From Xiphias gladius (lineage: Eukaryota > Chordata > Actinopteri > Istiophoriformes > Xiphiidae): a stretch of DNA of 64,000 nucleotides. The position numbers were made by a program, and so were the translations under genes. The first letter of the stretch is position 1, and the number at the start of each line of letters is the position of its first letter. Positions 10,833 through 24,005 of the stretch are shown in pieces. The notes beneath the pieces were generated by a model. That model saw nothing but the letters and a program-made list of their open reading frames with translations, searched no databases and was not told the origin of the DNA. The stretch spans positions 12,487,001 to 12,551,000 of the forward strand of contig NC_053413.1 in the NCBI RefSeq assembly GCF_016859285.1. Direction: 5' to 3'.

Positions 10833-13559
10833 GCACGCACTCTATCCAGATCCACATGCAATCTCTCTCTAAAATTCCAAACCTTTGCTTTGTTTTGTTC
10901 ACACACTTACACAAAAGCACATTATTTTTGCTCTGATATATCACAAATGAATTAAAGTGTAATCAGAAGTGTATATGTGGGTGTGTTCAGCTAGGTGAAA
11001 AGAATGAATTTCATGTACCAGGAACCATGGTGACAGTATGCACTTAGTAAAATCAAGAACAAGGGTCCAATCTCACACTGTTAAGGGTAACACAGACACA
11101 CGTTAGTGCATACTGTGGCTGTAGTTTGATGTTGCTAATGTGAATCCCAAAGAAGCTGTGAAAATCTTTGTGGCTCCAGAAGACAACAAACACTTATAGT
11201 TCCCATATTTTGCCAGAAAAGGAATTACTGCAAAGGACTAGTGTATGTACTTTAGCATTAATTATTGGGACAATGTTGACTCTTTACACTTGCTGAGGCA
11301 CTTGTCTTTATTCCGTGTACAGCAGGTCAGGTGGAAATGCAAGATTGTGAAATTTGTCTACAAGCAAACATACAAGGCATCCACCCTGACCTCCTCCCTA
11401 TGCAGACTTTGTCGCTCTATAATAACATCACCTTACTTCCCACCGTGCTCCTGTCATCATTACTACGGCTGCTAAAAGGTTTCATCATATAAATATAAAC
11501 ACATGTAGTTTTGGGGCAAATGCTGAAATATATGTAAATGATGTGTGTAAACTAGAGCTTCCATTAATTAATTAATAATAAATGAATAGCTACTTGGCCT
11601 TGTTTAAATGGAGCAGTTTTTAAAGGAGGCTCCTATACTCCTGCTTAAAAACTCAATTTCCTGAATTTACCTTAAAATCCCTGAAGATTTGGTTTCAAAT
11701 ATTGGATATTTTTCCATAAAATTAAATATTCATGACTAAATAAGCAACTGTTAAAATTTGGGGGAAAAAATATCCTCGTTATTTTTTTAAATCTTGAACA
11801 GTTGAAACTCCACTAAACTGCTTCGTCAGGACTATGTGGTGGGGTTTGATCAGATGTGATTTACAATGGCATCTCCATGGCAATGTAAGCAAACAACCCC
11901 ATAAAGGGCTGGTCACAGCAGAAAGTGGCACAGCTAAATCTTTGTAAAGTATGTGGTTCCAGATGGTCGGTGATGTAGTGACTGCTTGCAGCAGTAGAGT
12001 AACAGTTCACTCTGGTGTTCATACAACACGTCATTACTCATAGTAAAAAGCTGAGAGCCTTTAAATTAGCATCTAATATAGGAAACTGTATCCCCTGTCA
12101 AAAACTGCAGCTGATGTTTCTAGTAGCAAACGTGGGTGACAGAGATGGATGTATTGGGCAGTTTCCAGGTGCAAAGTTGAAGCAGATGTCAAACCAAGCT
12201 CAGTAAGCCCTCCGTAGATGAATAAAGGCTTAACAAATGCCTACACACACCCACACACACACATACACACACAATGATGGCTGTGGATATAACTATGAGT
12301 AGCAACCTATTAGCAAAGGACTAGGCGGTAATTAATCTTTCACCTTCATCACTCTACTACCACTCTCTCCCCACTCTAACCTTTCATTCTCTGCCCTCCT
12401 TCCAGTTTTGCGGCTCTCAACCCTGTGGTCATGAGCAGTGAGTGGTTATGTATGCATAAAAAGAGAAGAAGAGGAGAGGGAGGATTTTAATTAATTTCCA
12501 GGTCTGTATCACCCTCCATCCACCTGCTCTATAGTCCTAGCAAGCAGAATGTAACCTGGAGTCAAGCCCAACCCTCCAAGGGAGAATTGCAATTATTTTT
12601 TCAAAGCCTGTATCACACCTCATAAACCACAACTATACGCTCAAGTTCTCTCTTTTAAAGAATTCACCCCGAAAAAAGGGCTGAGCACAGATACTCTTTT
12701 TTTTTATATAATCAACCCCTCAGCTTAAATTTCCACAAATAAACACATTCATACTTCAATGTGGTCCAGTGTGCCAACGTTGTCCATTTAGTCCTACACA
12801 GCTCTGGTGGCTGCAATTGTTGGGGATTGAAAGGCCATACATGTTTTAAACAATTACGTTAACAACAAGTCGTGAACATTTTAAATTATACGCTTTCATT
12901 TTCCAAGTTCCTACATCGGTGTCCATTATTTAAATTATGTGACACAATAAAAATTAACTCTGCTTTATTTAGTCTGTTTATGTATGTATGTATTTATTTA
13001 TGGGTGTTTTTTTTGGCCAGCATAGGGAAATATGGATGTTTTGACAAGAAGATGAAAATTATGTGAATTAAGCAGCTATTTGAAGGATAGAAAGGTATAT
13101 GCAGTTTGTAGCTGACGGGCTAAAAACATGTAAAACTACTGGTATTGACCTCCAAGAACTTTTCTAAAGGGCACTCCAGTGGAAAGTGCAGTAAAAGTGA
13201 GAAGTTTTCTTTCTTTAACTCTGCCACCCACATTTTCCAGACCTCTACTCACCTTTACAACTCCACTGCTGCCCCGCATTTACTTTAAGAACACAAGGTG
13301 AAACTTTTCTGCTATGAAAAATCACAAGTACCTAATGTAACTACACTGTGCTCTATCCAATATGGACATATCGGCACATCTCTCCTCTAAAATAGTAGAA
13401 ACAAATTCTTTCATTAACTGACTTCCTCTCTCCTGCTGCCCAACTTCCTTTCCTTGTGCTGCCTTTCCCCTCCCAGGATGTCCTATCTGCATGACGGAAG
13501 AAAAGACAGCACATTAATCATCATCAGTACTACTTATGACTCCCCAGACAGTCTCTGAG

Positions 13560-13582
<23 letters not shown>
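13560..13582. repeat. Short (AC)n tract
   Basis: Eleven AC units followed by imperfect ACAAAC units. Confidence 0.85.
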
Positions 13583-13591
<9 letters not shown>

Positions 13592-16194
13592 AAACATTAA
13601 AGACACAGAACCACACACACCCTCAAGCTCTCCAAGCCCTCAGAAAAGCAGGGCAACTCCATGCTGTTTAAGCGCTCGGTGATCTCACAGCTTTTAGAGG
13701 AGGAAGGCTTAGAGCCAGGTTGGAGGAGGTCAGTGAGAAGGGCACGGAGGGATTGAACAGAGAAAGAGGAAAAGATCCTGGAAAGGAGGAAAGTGAAAGG
13801 TGGGAACTGGAGCAGCAGAGAGAGAGATTAACGGGCCTGAAAGAGGGAGGTCTAAATGAGAATATTTAAAGCGTGAAGTAGAGGAGAATTGACAAGTGTG
13901 TGGGTAGAAGTTAAGGGAAAATGGAGGCTTTGGCAGAAATACAGTATGAAATTGCTTGCAGAATTAGCGTGCCTTTGCAGACATGATGGCGGAGGGGCTA
14001 GAAAATGACAGGATTGTGCAAAGAGGATAAAGGAGAGGGAAGGTGGGAGACTGTTGAAGCTTATGGTGGTTACCTCTGTTCACCTCAGACTGAAAAATAT
14101 ATCCTCTGCTATAGGCAAAGCCACACACCTACGTCTAGCTCTTTCTCTGTGTCTTACACACTCTTATACACAAGAGGTAGGATGCTGATCCCTGGACCAC
14201 TTGGCTCCAACGTGGAGCTTGTGCCACCACACTTTCACACCCTGTATTTTTCTATCTCTGTCCTCACTCTATAGCTTAAGTGAAATCGGACCTGAAACAT
14301 GGAGAGATTATTCCAGCACACTGCAGTTTATTACACCAGAGCCACGCTCTGCTGCAGATGCATCCAGTGAAGAGCACAGCCAAGACACCGCACAGGCCCT
14401 TGACACTTGTCTCCTTGTTGTTTCCTCTTTGGTAATGATTTTACGTACAGATTTTGGAGCAGAGGACGAAGTAAAGACCCCATAAGCCTACAGCCAGCAT
14501 ATCTTTCCATAAACAGAGACAGGTACTAACAGCTGGCACACTGTGCATCTGACTGCACTATAAACTCAGTGATGTAATGTAACGCGGCATTTTAGTTTTC
14601 TATGCACTTTAAATAGCCTGCTGCAGTCGTGCAGTATTCAGCTGTGTTATGTATTGCTTCCATAAGCACATGTATGGGGAGTTTTGTAGTCCATTAATAG
14701 CACTCATAGCCGAGATAACCCCGATGACATCCCTATGACATCCTCAGGGTTATGTCCTTTGCCCCCTTCACAGCAGCAAAGGACATTACATGACTGTTTT
14801 CACATGCTGAGCAGCACTAACTGTAATCAGTAAGCTTTTTTGACATGTGAAATTACCTTAATTTAGCATCAAGGTAACCTCTGTATATGTCTTTATGAGA
14901 AGGCTTTTAATTCTGTAGCATCAGCATAGGCAGTGTGTCAATGACCAGTGTGTCTGAGATGCCCGTGTCTTCTTCTGCAGTGTATGTGCACCAGTGTGTA
15001 TTCACATTCAGGTGCATGCCTGAGTCCCACTAGGCTATTACAACTGACAGGGACAAAAAAGGTGCTATCCTAGGTTCCTTGATGCGTATGTTTGTGTAGT
15101 CAGTGTGTGGGGTTCAGGTTCAGGGGTTCACAAGTGCGTGTGTGTGGAAGCAACAATGTGTGCAGTGATGCATGGCCCATTTTTCCCCTGTGCAGGACAT
15201 CTGATAATAAGCCAATCACCGGGGCTGATGGAGACGGGTGAGTGATGAGAGCCCTATCTCCCAGCGGAGAATGAGGCTGAGAGGGATAGATGACGTGTGC
15301 TAATGCAGGCTGCGCTGCTTTTGGCCAAGCATGACCACCTAACACCTGAGACCAGTGCCAATGCAGCCTAGCAAGCCACAGCTGATACAGGCCTCATTGT
15401 TATGTAGAGCACATACACAGTGAATTGTTTCCTCAGCACAAGTCTTGGCAAAGTGATGGCTGAAAAAACACAGTTTGTTTTTGTTTTATAATTCATCATA
15501 TCTGCCGAAAGGTTGGTAGTTCCAGGATCTGTTTGCATTCACAGGAGGCACCAATTATCTTGTGATATATTAACAAATTAAAAAGCACTTGGTCAAAGGT
15601 CTTGCCATTTCACGCATACAGAAAAGAAACCATTGACAAATGAGGCTCAGGTTTGCATGAATTACTGCACTCTAACTGCGCTGAGAAAATAAATGGTGAT
15701 CTTACTTTATTTTGGCATTGGCATGGGACTCCTACGCACAGCTGAGATGGAAACAGTCTTGGACTGTTGTTACGAGGCATACATTGATCACCCTCTTATC
15801 ACCAGCTGCAGGTACACATAAACAGAAAGACAAATACACAATCCAGCAGACGGCCCGTTATGCACACAGTACACAAGCAGCCAGTCACACATCCACCCCC
15901 CCATATTGATCTGCATATTGATTGTTATTTTTCATTGCTGTTCTGTCTTGAAATGGGCTGTACATCTGGCTCCCTGCATTACTGTAACTGCCAAATACAC
16001 ACATATAGAAGCACAACTCCCGAGCATGAAAGTAAAAAAAAAAAAAAACCTGATAATCACCAAATTTTCTAGATGATCTGTGATGGCATTACAGGGTCAC
16101 AATGATGCAAATAGCCCACGGGGGGTGAATCAAAGGAGGCGACAGCAAATCCTTCTCACCTGTCTAACAATTCACACATACAAAAGAATATAAG

Positions 16195-16227
16195 AAGGAT
16201 GCTTTCAATGTGTTTGAAAGCATCCTT
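16195..16227. repeat. Perfect 14-bp stem hairpin
   Basis: AAGGATGCTTTCAA, a five-base loop TGTGT, then its exact reverse complement TTGAAAGCATCCTT. The stem is shorter than a normal microRNA precursor stem. It may have arisen by template switching. Confidence 0.8.
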
Positions 16228-17171
16228 GTTGTCCGAGTATTTGAAAATTACTGCTGGTTCTTGTGTTTTTCTCATCACTGCATACAAGTGTGCACAGGCA
16301 TGTACAACGTGCACACACACTCAGCTAACGGGCAACAAGAAATCTGTCATCAGGTGCCAGGAAACACTCAGTGGGCATAGCAGTCACATATGTGAGCCTA
16401 CATGTGAAATCAGAGGGGCTTGTCTGAGTGCCTGCAGCGTTGAGATAAACAAAAAGCAAGGCTTGCCCATTTGTAAGAGTGTGTGTGTTTGTGTGTGCAT
16501 GCATCTGAGTCTCCACCTTCCATACAAGCCTGAAGGAGACCAGGGGCATATTTCAGTTCAATATTCATGTATATCTACTACCATCTTACCCTCCACAGTT
16601 CTTCTATCTCCTGCTTTTTCTCTGGCTGCCTCATTTCACAACCCATAAATACAAACTGAGACGAGTGGCTATTTTATATTCTCATCAGCCTGTCATAATG
16701 TTGCTTAACAGCTAAATATCTGACAGACTGTTAGTGATATACCACATTTTTTATTTACTGACATTTTACTGCTTTTCATAAGACTAATACAAAAAGAGGA
16801 ATTTTATAGTGTCAGTGAAAAAGAAATCCTACAATTATGGCTTGTAGGATAGGTTCAGATTTGTTCAAGCCTGTCTTAAAACAATTCTCACGTGCTCTTA
16901 TGTACACTGAACAAGTTATTGGTGGCTGTAATTATTCCTCCTCTCTGAGAGGAGATGCTGGATTTTGTCCAACATCACTTACTCTTCACTGCCAGTATGG
17001 ACAATAGGAATGATTACATTAATAACTCTTCCAGTGTACATATTGGCATGTGAAAATTGCCTCAAGAAAGACTTGGGGAAAAAAGTCCTTTAAAGTTTCT
17101 CAGTGTTCTTATTATATACACGATTTTTCTTAAAACCTCCAACAGACATGCCCTTACCCGTTCTGTCAACC

Positions 17172-17172
17172 C

Positions 17173-17213
<41 letters not shown>
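17172..17213. repeat. (AT)n microsatellite
   Basis: About 20 TA units with one AA interruption. The minus-strand Tyr-Ile frames here are artefacts. Confidence 0.95.
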
Positions 17214-20200
17214 ACAAATTATGGCTTTGAACTTTCCCACTTTGAAAGTAATGCACCTCATGTATGTCAAATGAGACTCAGAGAGAAGAGGGGTATGTGG
17301 GAGAGAGATGGAGAAAGATGGAAAGAGAGCGCACATCTTTTTTCTGCTTTGATGTCTCTTGCTATTATCCACTTTTGCCTGCGGTCAAGTGTGCAGCTGT
17401 CATGGCTCCCCAAGAAACAAGGAGGAGACAGACAGAAGGGGGGAGTTCCTGTTGAGTGAGGGCTGTGATGAGTCCTCAAGTCTCTACTGTCACTGAACAC
17501 AACGCAGCTTATGTAAGCAGGAAACAACGAAAGAGGGAGGGAGAGAGGACGCAGAAGACAACAAGCAGAGACCAAAAAGAAGGGGAAGAGAAAGAAGTGT
17601 CAGACAGGATGTGAGAGAAAGAGAGGGAGACAGAGAAAGACGGGGAGAGCTGTCATCACAAAGAGTCTGACTCATTCCTACTGTTCTGGATATAGCACTG
17701 GGCTGAGAGGCATGTAGCTAATGTACGACAGCTCAAGAACAATTACATTCCTTCAAACCAGGATTAGGGTCATAATATGTGAGAGCACAGGCCACTTTCT
17801 ACAAACTAGACAGAGAAAGAACTCGGTTTCCACTGAGATAGCCACCAAATTATCACTAGCTGCTTTATTTTACTTCTCAATATAACAGCAAGCCATTCAT
17901 GCCACGTATGGCTATTTTTACATACATTTCAAAGACTAAACAACGTTTTGTATCATTTCTTCCCGAAAAATGCTTGGATCTTGAAAAAAAAGGAATGATT
18001 TTATAATTTGCTGCAGTACTGAGTTGCATCTTTTAATGTTTATGATGGTAATAATTTCGCATCATTGCTATTTCTCCTTCAATTTTAGTTCTTCAGATAC
18101 TAAATAAATGCACTCTTGTGCTGTTTACATGTAGAAGATTTATCCATATAGGACAGCTTTATCTGTGAATACCTGACAGCACTAGCATCAGTCAGATGTA
18201 TGATTTGTATTCCATCATACTCCCTGTGCCATTGTGTCTGTAGCTAACTGCAGAGGCATTTAAGGGCCCCCGCTTGGCATGTTCTCCCTCTGTAAGTGCC
18301 TCCAGAAAGGACTGGATTTGAAAGCTGCAGTCAAATAGCTGTAATTATCTACAATCAGTTGACAACCAGGGGCCTGCTGAAAGGCTGCTCACACACAAAC
18401 ACGGTGGAGGGAGCGAGGCTTCGAGGGGAACGGCAGATAAAATATCTCAGGGAAAGAAAAGAAAAATGGTAGCAATGTTAGTTTCAGAATGAGGCAGAAA
18501 GGCTGTGAAAAACACGTTATAACCGAGATCACAAATGAAGCTTGTGAATAATAATCAGACTAGAAAATGACAACAGATGTGAACAGTGTCTCTAAAGCCT
18601 TTTGTTCCCTACAAAACCTTATACTGTAGCAGCTTTCATTTAATAAAATACGTCACATAAAAGACAAAATAAACACATAAAATAGAGATACACTATACAG
18701 TAAAAGTGATAAATACTAAAGAAATAAAAATTTATTGACAAAACCCGTGTCTTGCTCTATACTTTGTTGCAATCTGAAATTATCCATAATTCTGAGGATA
18801 AGATCTCCATGCTTTTGTATTGTTTCACAAATGTACATCACATCTGTCTAAAAATCTATGTATATATCTAGTTGTTGTCTAACTCATCATCTAGAAACAC
18901 AGTGACACCGGCATATGATCACACACTCTCTGGTGCAGTTTACAGTCTTTTAGCGTTCATTTTTTAAGAGCCTTTTGTGATGAGGAGGCAAGTGAAAAGA
19001 GCCCATCGCTCAGCCAAACCTCCCCAGAGAAACAAGTATATAAAGAGCAATTGTGAGCTTTCGATCATATTGAATGGTTTTCATCAGCAGATGTAGTTTT
19101 CCCATTTGTCATGGAATTTAAAGAAAGAAAAATACGATTCCAAGGACACATGGGAAAACTGCATGCACTGATAAACACTATGTGATACGTGATATGATCA
19201 ATAGCTACTAAAATGCCCTTGTGGTGAGATTATCTTCTCAACTGAATCTCATACATATTTTATACATAGTTCATACATATTTGAAAAGTCAGATCTCAAT
19301 TCAAAAATATGTTTTGTATCTGTTGGATTTGGTCAGGGCTCACTTTTATTTAAAAAATCTATATTTTTAATAACCTACTTTTCACATTTACTTGAACACT
19401 TTTTTAATTAAACAGTATTTTACCCCTGCTTTAGTAAAACATCCAAGTATTGTAACAAGCCTGAGCATGTGCAGGACATTTTGTCAAACCTGCCTTCCTG
19501 TAATTTACCAAATCTCAGAGGATTATTTTTTAGATATCACACGCTGAACACTGCCACTGATGAAAAAAAAAAAAGCACATGTTAGGCTCCTCGAGTAGGC
19601 TGAGAAGACGGCTGATAGATGAGTTAAGAGCTGGGTTTAGGATGTTGTCATGCAGCAGTCATTCCTCTTAACAGCTGTAATATAAGAGTGAGATAGCAAT
19701 GCAGGATTAAAACTGTAATTTTTGGGAAAACCAGGTGCATGATGAACCTGAGCTTGCATTCTCAAAGAGAGAGAACTACCTGTCCATACAACTCTCTCTA
19801 TTTTCTAGGCTCAGAGGCTCAGAGGAGTGGCGGTAGTGGAGTGGGAATCAGGGTGCAAATTACTTCTATATTTGCAACAACATCAAATAGTCTAACATAA
19901 TAACACAGTTAACACCAACCAGTCTGAAGCCCCCCCCCCCCCGCTCTTTCTTTCATGTGTATGTGTTTTATGTCTACACCCGACCCCCCCCATCTCCACT
20001 CCCTGCCACCCACATCCCTCCCAAAAAATTACTTTTGCTCCTCTCTCTCCATCTTCCTGTCTCATTTCATTGCATACAAATTAAAGTTTTATCTGAAATT
20101 AATTAGCAGTTTCACAAATTCATAATGAGTTTATGACACTGGAATGAGTTATTGATTATAAGCCTTCACAACTAACATTCACATGCATGACTAGGGGCGT

Positions 20201-22023
20201 TGAAGACCCCAGTGAAGACAAAAAGCGTCTTATATATGGACTCATCATGTGATCAAAGCTCAAAATCTTGCACGTCCGCACTTATGTGTGTGCGGTGTCT
20301 CTTCCAGATGTTGAGGTCCTGGTCACCACTGAGCAGCAGTAATAAATCACACTCTTCCTCGGTGCATGAGGTTTCACATTACCCGTCTCCCACAGGTGCA
20401 CACGTTTCTACAAGAGCATTAGGGCTCTGACAGAGGCTGTGAAGCACTGGCCTGGAACTGCTGCTCTGGAGCATACTGAAAAGCTGAACAGCCTCAGATG
20501 AATAGATGGTAATTAATACACATAGCACCCGAGAGACCGCAGTACAATCTCAGGGCAAATTACTCCATCAATAAAGTGAACTACAGACACAACGAGATAC
20601 AGAAAGGAAGAGAGGGAAGAGAAACCTGCGCATATTAAGGCCAAGCAACTGTGGTGTTTGACCGTGACATTGAAGTGATTTGTTTCTGAGAAATAGCCCA
20701 TCACTAAAGTCGTGCCTCCCAAGAGATACAAAGAAAAATGAATTGAAGTGTTGAACCAGTTTTACAAGGTGAAAGTTAGGAAGAAAGTTTATGAAGGAGA
20801 AGACAAAACCAGAGATAAGGTAAGTGGTAGCATACTAAAACAAAACATATCAGGATCTTATCAACTCAGCATCAAAGTTACATTAAAATCAGCAACGGGC
20901 TCTGTAGCAGGGAGATGAAAAGTTGAACTTATTCACAATCAAACACTACCAATTGAATTCCCATTGACTTTTAAGGAATCCAATATCTCTCACCAATTAC
21001 TCTTCTCTCTTCTTTGCCTCTCCCATCTTCCCTAGAACTCCTGTGCGCTCATCCCATAATGATGAAACAAGGCTTCAAGATATTTGGGGGAAAAGATCAA
21101 TGGGAGGAAACACAAAGCCTGCACATGATGAAAATCTTTCGCCTAATCTCCTTCTCAGATCATCCCATACCCCCTGCCAGAGTCATCCACCAGCCTGTCC
21201 CGGCATTCCTCTGGGTCAGCTTCTCATCCCAGCTCCTTTCCCAGACATATCTCTCTGGACGCTACACCCCTGTTTCCCCTTCCCACAATGGGAAAATGAG
21301 GGGCAGATTATCACATCGTTTGGACATTTTAACATTTATCTGCCTGAGGGCACAGTGCGGATTCCAGCAGAGTGGTCTCCCTCGTGAACCCGGAAGGACT
21401 CACACTTACGATCCAATCAGTTACATGTTTTGGTCTCTGACAGATCAAAGGCTGAGTGAGCTGCCTGAAGAGATACAGAGTGAGTCCCACAGTGGCTCCA
21501 AGAGAACATGAAGGCTTTGGTTTGAGATACAAAATGAAAGGTGAGCAGCAGTGAGACATATGAATGAGTCCTTGGGGATCCGTGCTCTTCCTCTTCAAAT
21601 ACAGGTTTTACACTGTCAGCCCATCTGAGAAGGTGGATGTTTAACACACAGGCAGACATCGGTGCTGGAAGGCGGGCAGTTTGTCCTGTGAGGATGTCTG
21701 GCAAATGAGGGTTGTTGGTTCGGTCCCACTGACTTACTCTCATTGTGGCAGCTGCTTTTTTTGTGCATAATAATTTTTTAAAAGCCTTTTTAATGGTTTT
21801 ACTTTAAAATGACATATAGAAACAGTTAATTAAGCACTAAAAAACCTGTAAAAAATTAATGGGAAATAGAATGTGAGTAAAACAGTTTAAAGTCTGTTTA
21901 ATAGGAGACATTAAAGATGTATGGGTTCACTTTATTCTATACATACAGTATGAAGTCTCTAAGGGGAGTTGTGCTGCTTGGTCAGCACAAAAACACTTGT
22001 CAGCATATATGATCTAAATTCAT

Positions 22024-22055
22024 AACATTCACACTCAAACATGAGTGTGAATGTT
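22024..22055. repeat. Perfect 14-bp stem hairpin
   Basis: AACATTCACACTCA, a four-base loop AACA, and the exact reverse complement TGAGTGTGAATGTT. Confidence 0.8.
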
Positions 22056-22422
22056 GGTGTTGGTGTGTGAACCTAGGTCTCTAGGGAGAAAATCAAGTCA
22101 CCTGAACAGTAAAGTACAAGTCAAGTCTTAAGCATTAAGCATCTAAAAGCATTTATCACATTAGAGTAATCACACTCGAAAAGCCTCGATGAAGAATACA
22201 GTGCGGATAAAACGGTGTACACTTTCTCAAAAGCAAAAAAGCTTTCATCGTGTTGCACTCGGTTGTGCACACAAGTGACGGAAGTAAATGTAAGAGTGAA
22301 AAAGGAGAGGTTGAGAGAAATGTTCAAATCCTGCATGCTCTCTTACCTCTGCACACACAACCAGTTGTTTCGTGAACTGGGCAAATGTGTCAGATTGTCA
22401 GCTTAGTTTGAAGCATACTGAG

Positions 22423-22452
22423 TTCAGAGTTGGACTCATGTCCAACTCTGAA
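22423..22452. repeat. Perfect 13-bp stem hairpin
   Basis: TTCAGAGTTGGAC, a four-base loop TCAT, and the exact reverse complement GTCCAACTCTGAA, only about 370 bases from the previous hairpin. Confidence 0.8.
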
Positions 22453-23754
22453 GTCTACCGCTCTGGAAACATCATCTCTAATGTTAGTTTTTTAAAGACA
22501 CGTCAGCTTTTCTTTCACAATGACATCAAACCGAAACAAAATAATTAAATCCAATATTAACTGAAGTCCCCGTAAATCATTCAAGCCTTTGAGTTCCATA
22601 CAGACTACAGTTAATGTTGTTTCACGCTCCACCATATTCTTCAGCGAGGGAGGGCATAAAGCAGCTCCCTATGGGTGCTGAACAGTCAGTCTGTCCTCTG
22701 AGCACAGTCCCCATTATGTAAGGACAAAAGGGGACAAAAAGTTTCACCAAGCTCGGATCTCTCCAGTGCCTTAATTTGGAACGTAGATATCTGCGAGCAA
22801 TGTTTGCTCACTTTATTATTGGGCACAATGTGTCCATGGGAGACTTGTGTTGCCCTTGAAACATTCTTTAAGACTTTGGCCCAAACTTGGCACAATTCAA
22901 CTTTTTTTTTCAGTTGGAAGGAACTTTGATTACTTACTGACATTAAAGGGTAAATGTGTCAATCTCATTTTGATGGTGGCAGCCTTAAGTTGGAAGAATA
23001 CTTTTACCCTAATCAAATGCTCTTCAATCAGTGGTAATTGACAGAAGTGTTCAAACAAATGATGAACTCTAACTAGTTGTGAGGCCATATCCTTAGGACT
23101 AATAAGCACTGACAAATCAGCGCAGAGAGAGTGTGCATTTGGTCAATTAAGTCTTCAGACAAGCTCATAATGAGACTAGAAAAACACACGACTCCACTGT
23201 AGTGTTCAGTGTGTGTTCTGTCTACTGGACTATGAGAACCTACAACACATCCACAAACAAATGCATAACATACTGCACACTTTGTAACTTGAACAAACAC
23301 AATAAACAAACTTAAATCTGTTAAGGGTTTGTTGTGATTGTGATGAGAGCACGTGTGCATAGCACTTGAATAGGCTCTTGAAAGTCCACTGGATTATATT
23401 GTTATATTTTAGATTTTTTTTATTTTATGCAAAACTGGTCATTTTGAGATGAATGTGAACTTGAGTTAAAGGAGTGACCTGTTGACTCCCATGACAAAAA
23501 AACATCCCCTAACTTAGAAATATGTTAAGGTTATTTTTAACTAATATATTAAGATCTAAGTATTATGACATGGAGGAAATTTGAATATCCTGTTTTGGAA
23601 AATTAGCTTGAAAAATGAGGGTGAAAATTGAGATTCAACATACCAACTATGGGTTAAAATGTAATATTGTATTTTGCAAAATGCATTTATATTTCCCCTA
23701 TAAATGTCATTATCCAAGATTCAACATTGAATTTTGTAACAAGTCTAAGAATCT

Positions 23755-24005
23755 AAAGCCATGCTAGCAGCTCTGGGTGGTTGTACTTAGACAGAGCAAT
23801 CCTTTGAGCTAAATGCTAACATCAGCATGCTAACATGCTTATAGTGACAATGCTATCACGCTGATGTTGAGCAGGTATAATGTTTCCCATGTTCACCATC
23901 TAAGTTTAGTGTGCTAGCATACTAACATTGGCTAATTAACACAAGACAAAGTACAACAACCTACCATCCATACAGCAGAGCTATACCACTAGCATAGCTA
24001 GAAAC
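23755..24005 (+). repeat. GCTAACATGCT-family dispersed repeat, copy 2
   Basis: It shares CCATGCTAGCAGCTCTG, AAATGCTAACATCAGCATGC, GAGCAGGTATAATGTTT and CATGTTCACCATCTAAGTTT, in order, with copy 1 at 7085. Confidence 0.75.

Larger units (their letters stand above)
17214..23750. other. Long gene-free stretch
   Basis: About 6.5 kb without a supportable gene. It contains purine-rich DNA at 17270-17660, and AT-rich, low-repeat DNA at about 18230-18420 and 20040-20180 that looks unusually non-repetitive. It also has a cluster of overlapping open frames on both strands at 21014-21743, and two perfect short hairpins near 22040 and 22440. No exon with matching splice signals and recognisable protein content was found. 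Confidence 0.45.

Noticed and set aside
17267-17675. Minus-strand frames rich in Leu, Ser and Pro
   Set aside because: Again the complement of purine-rich DNA, with several overlapping frames on both strands.
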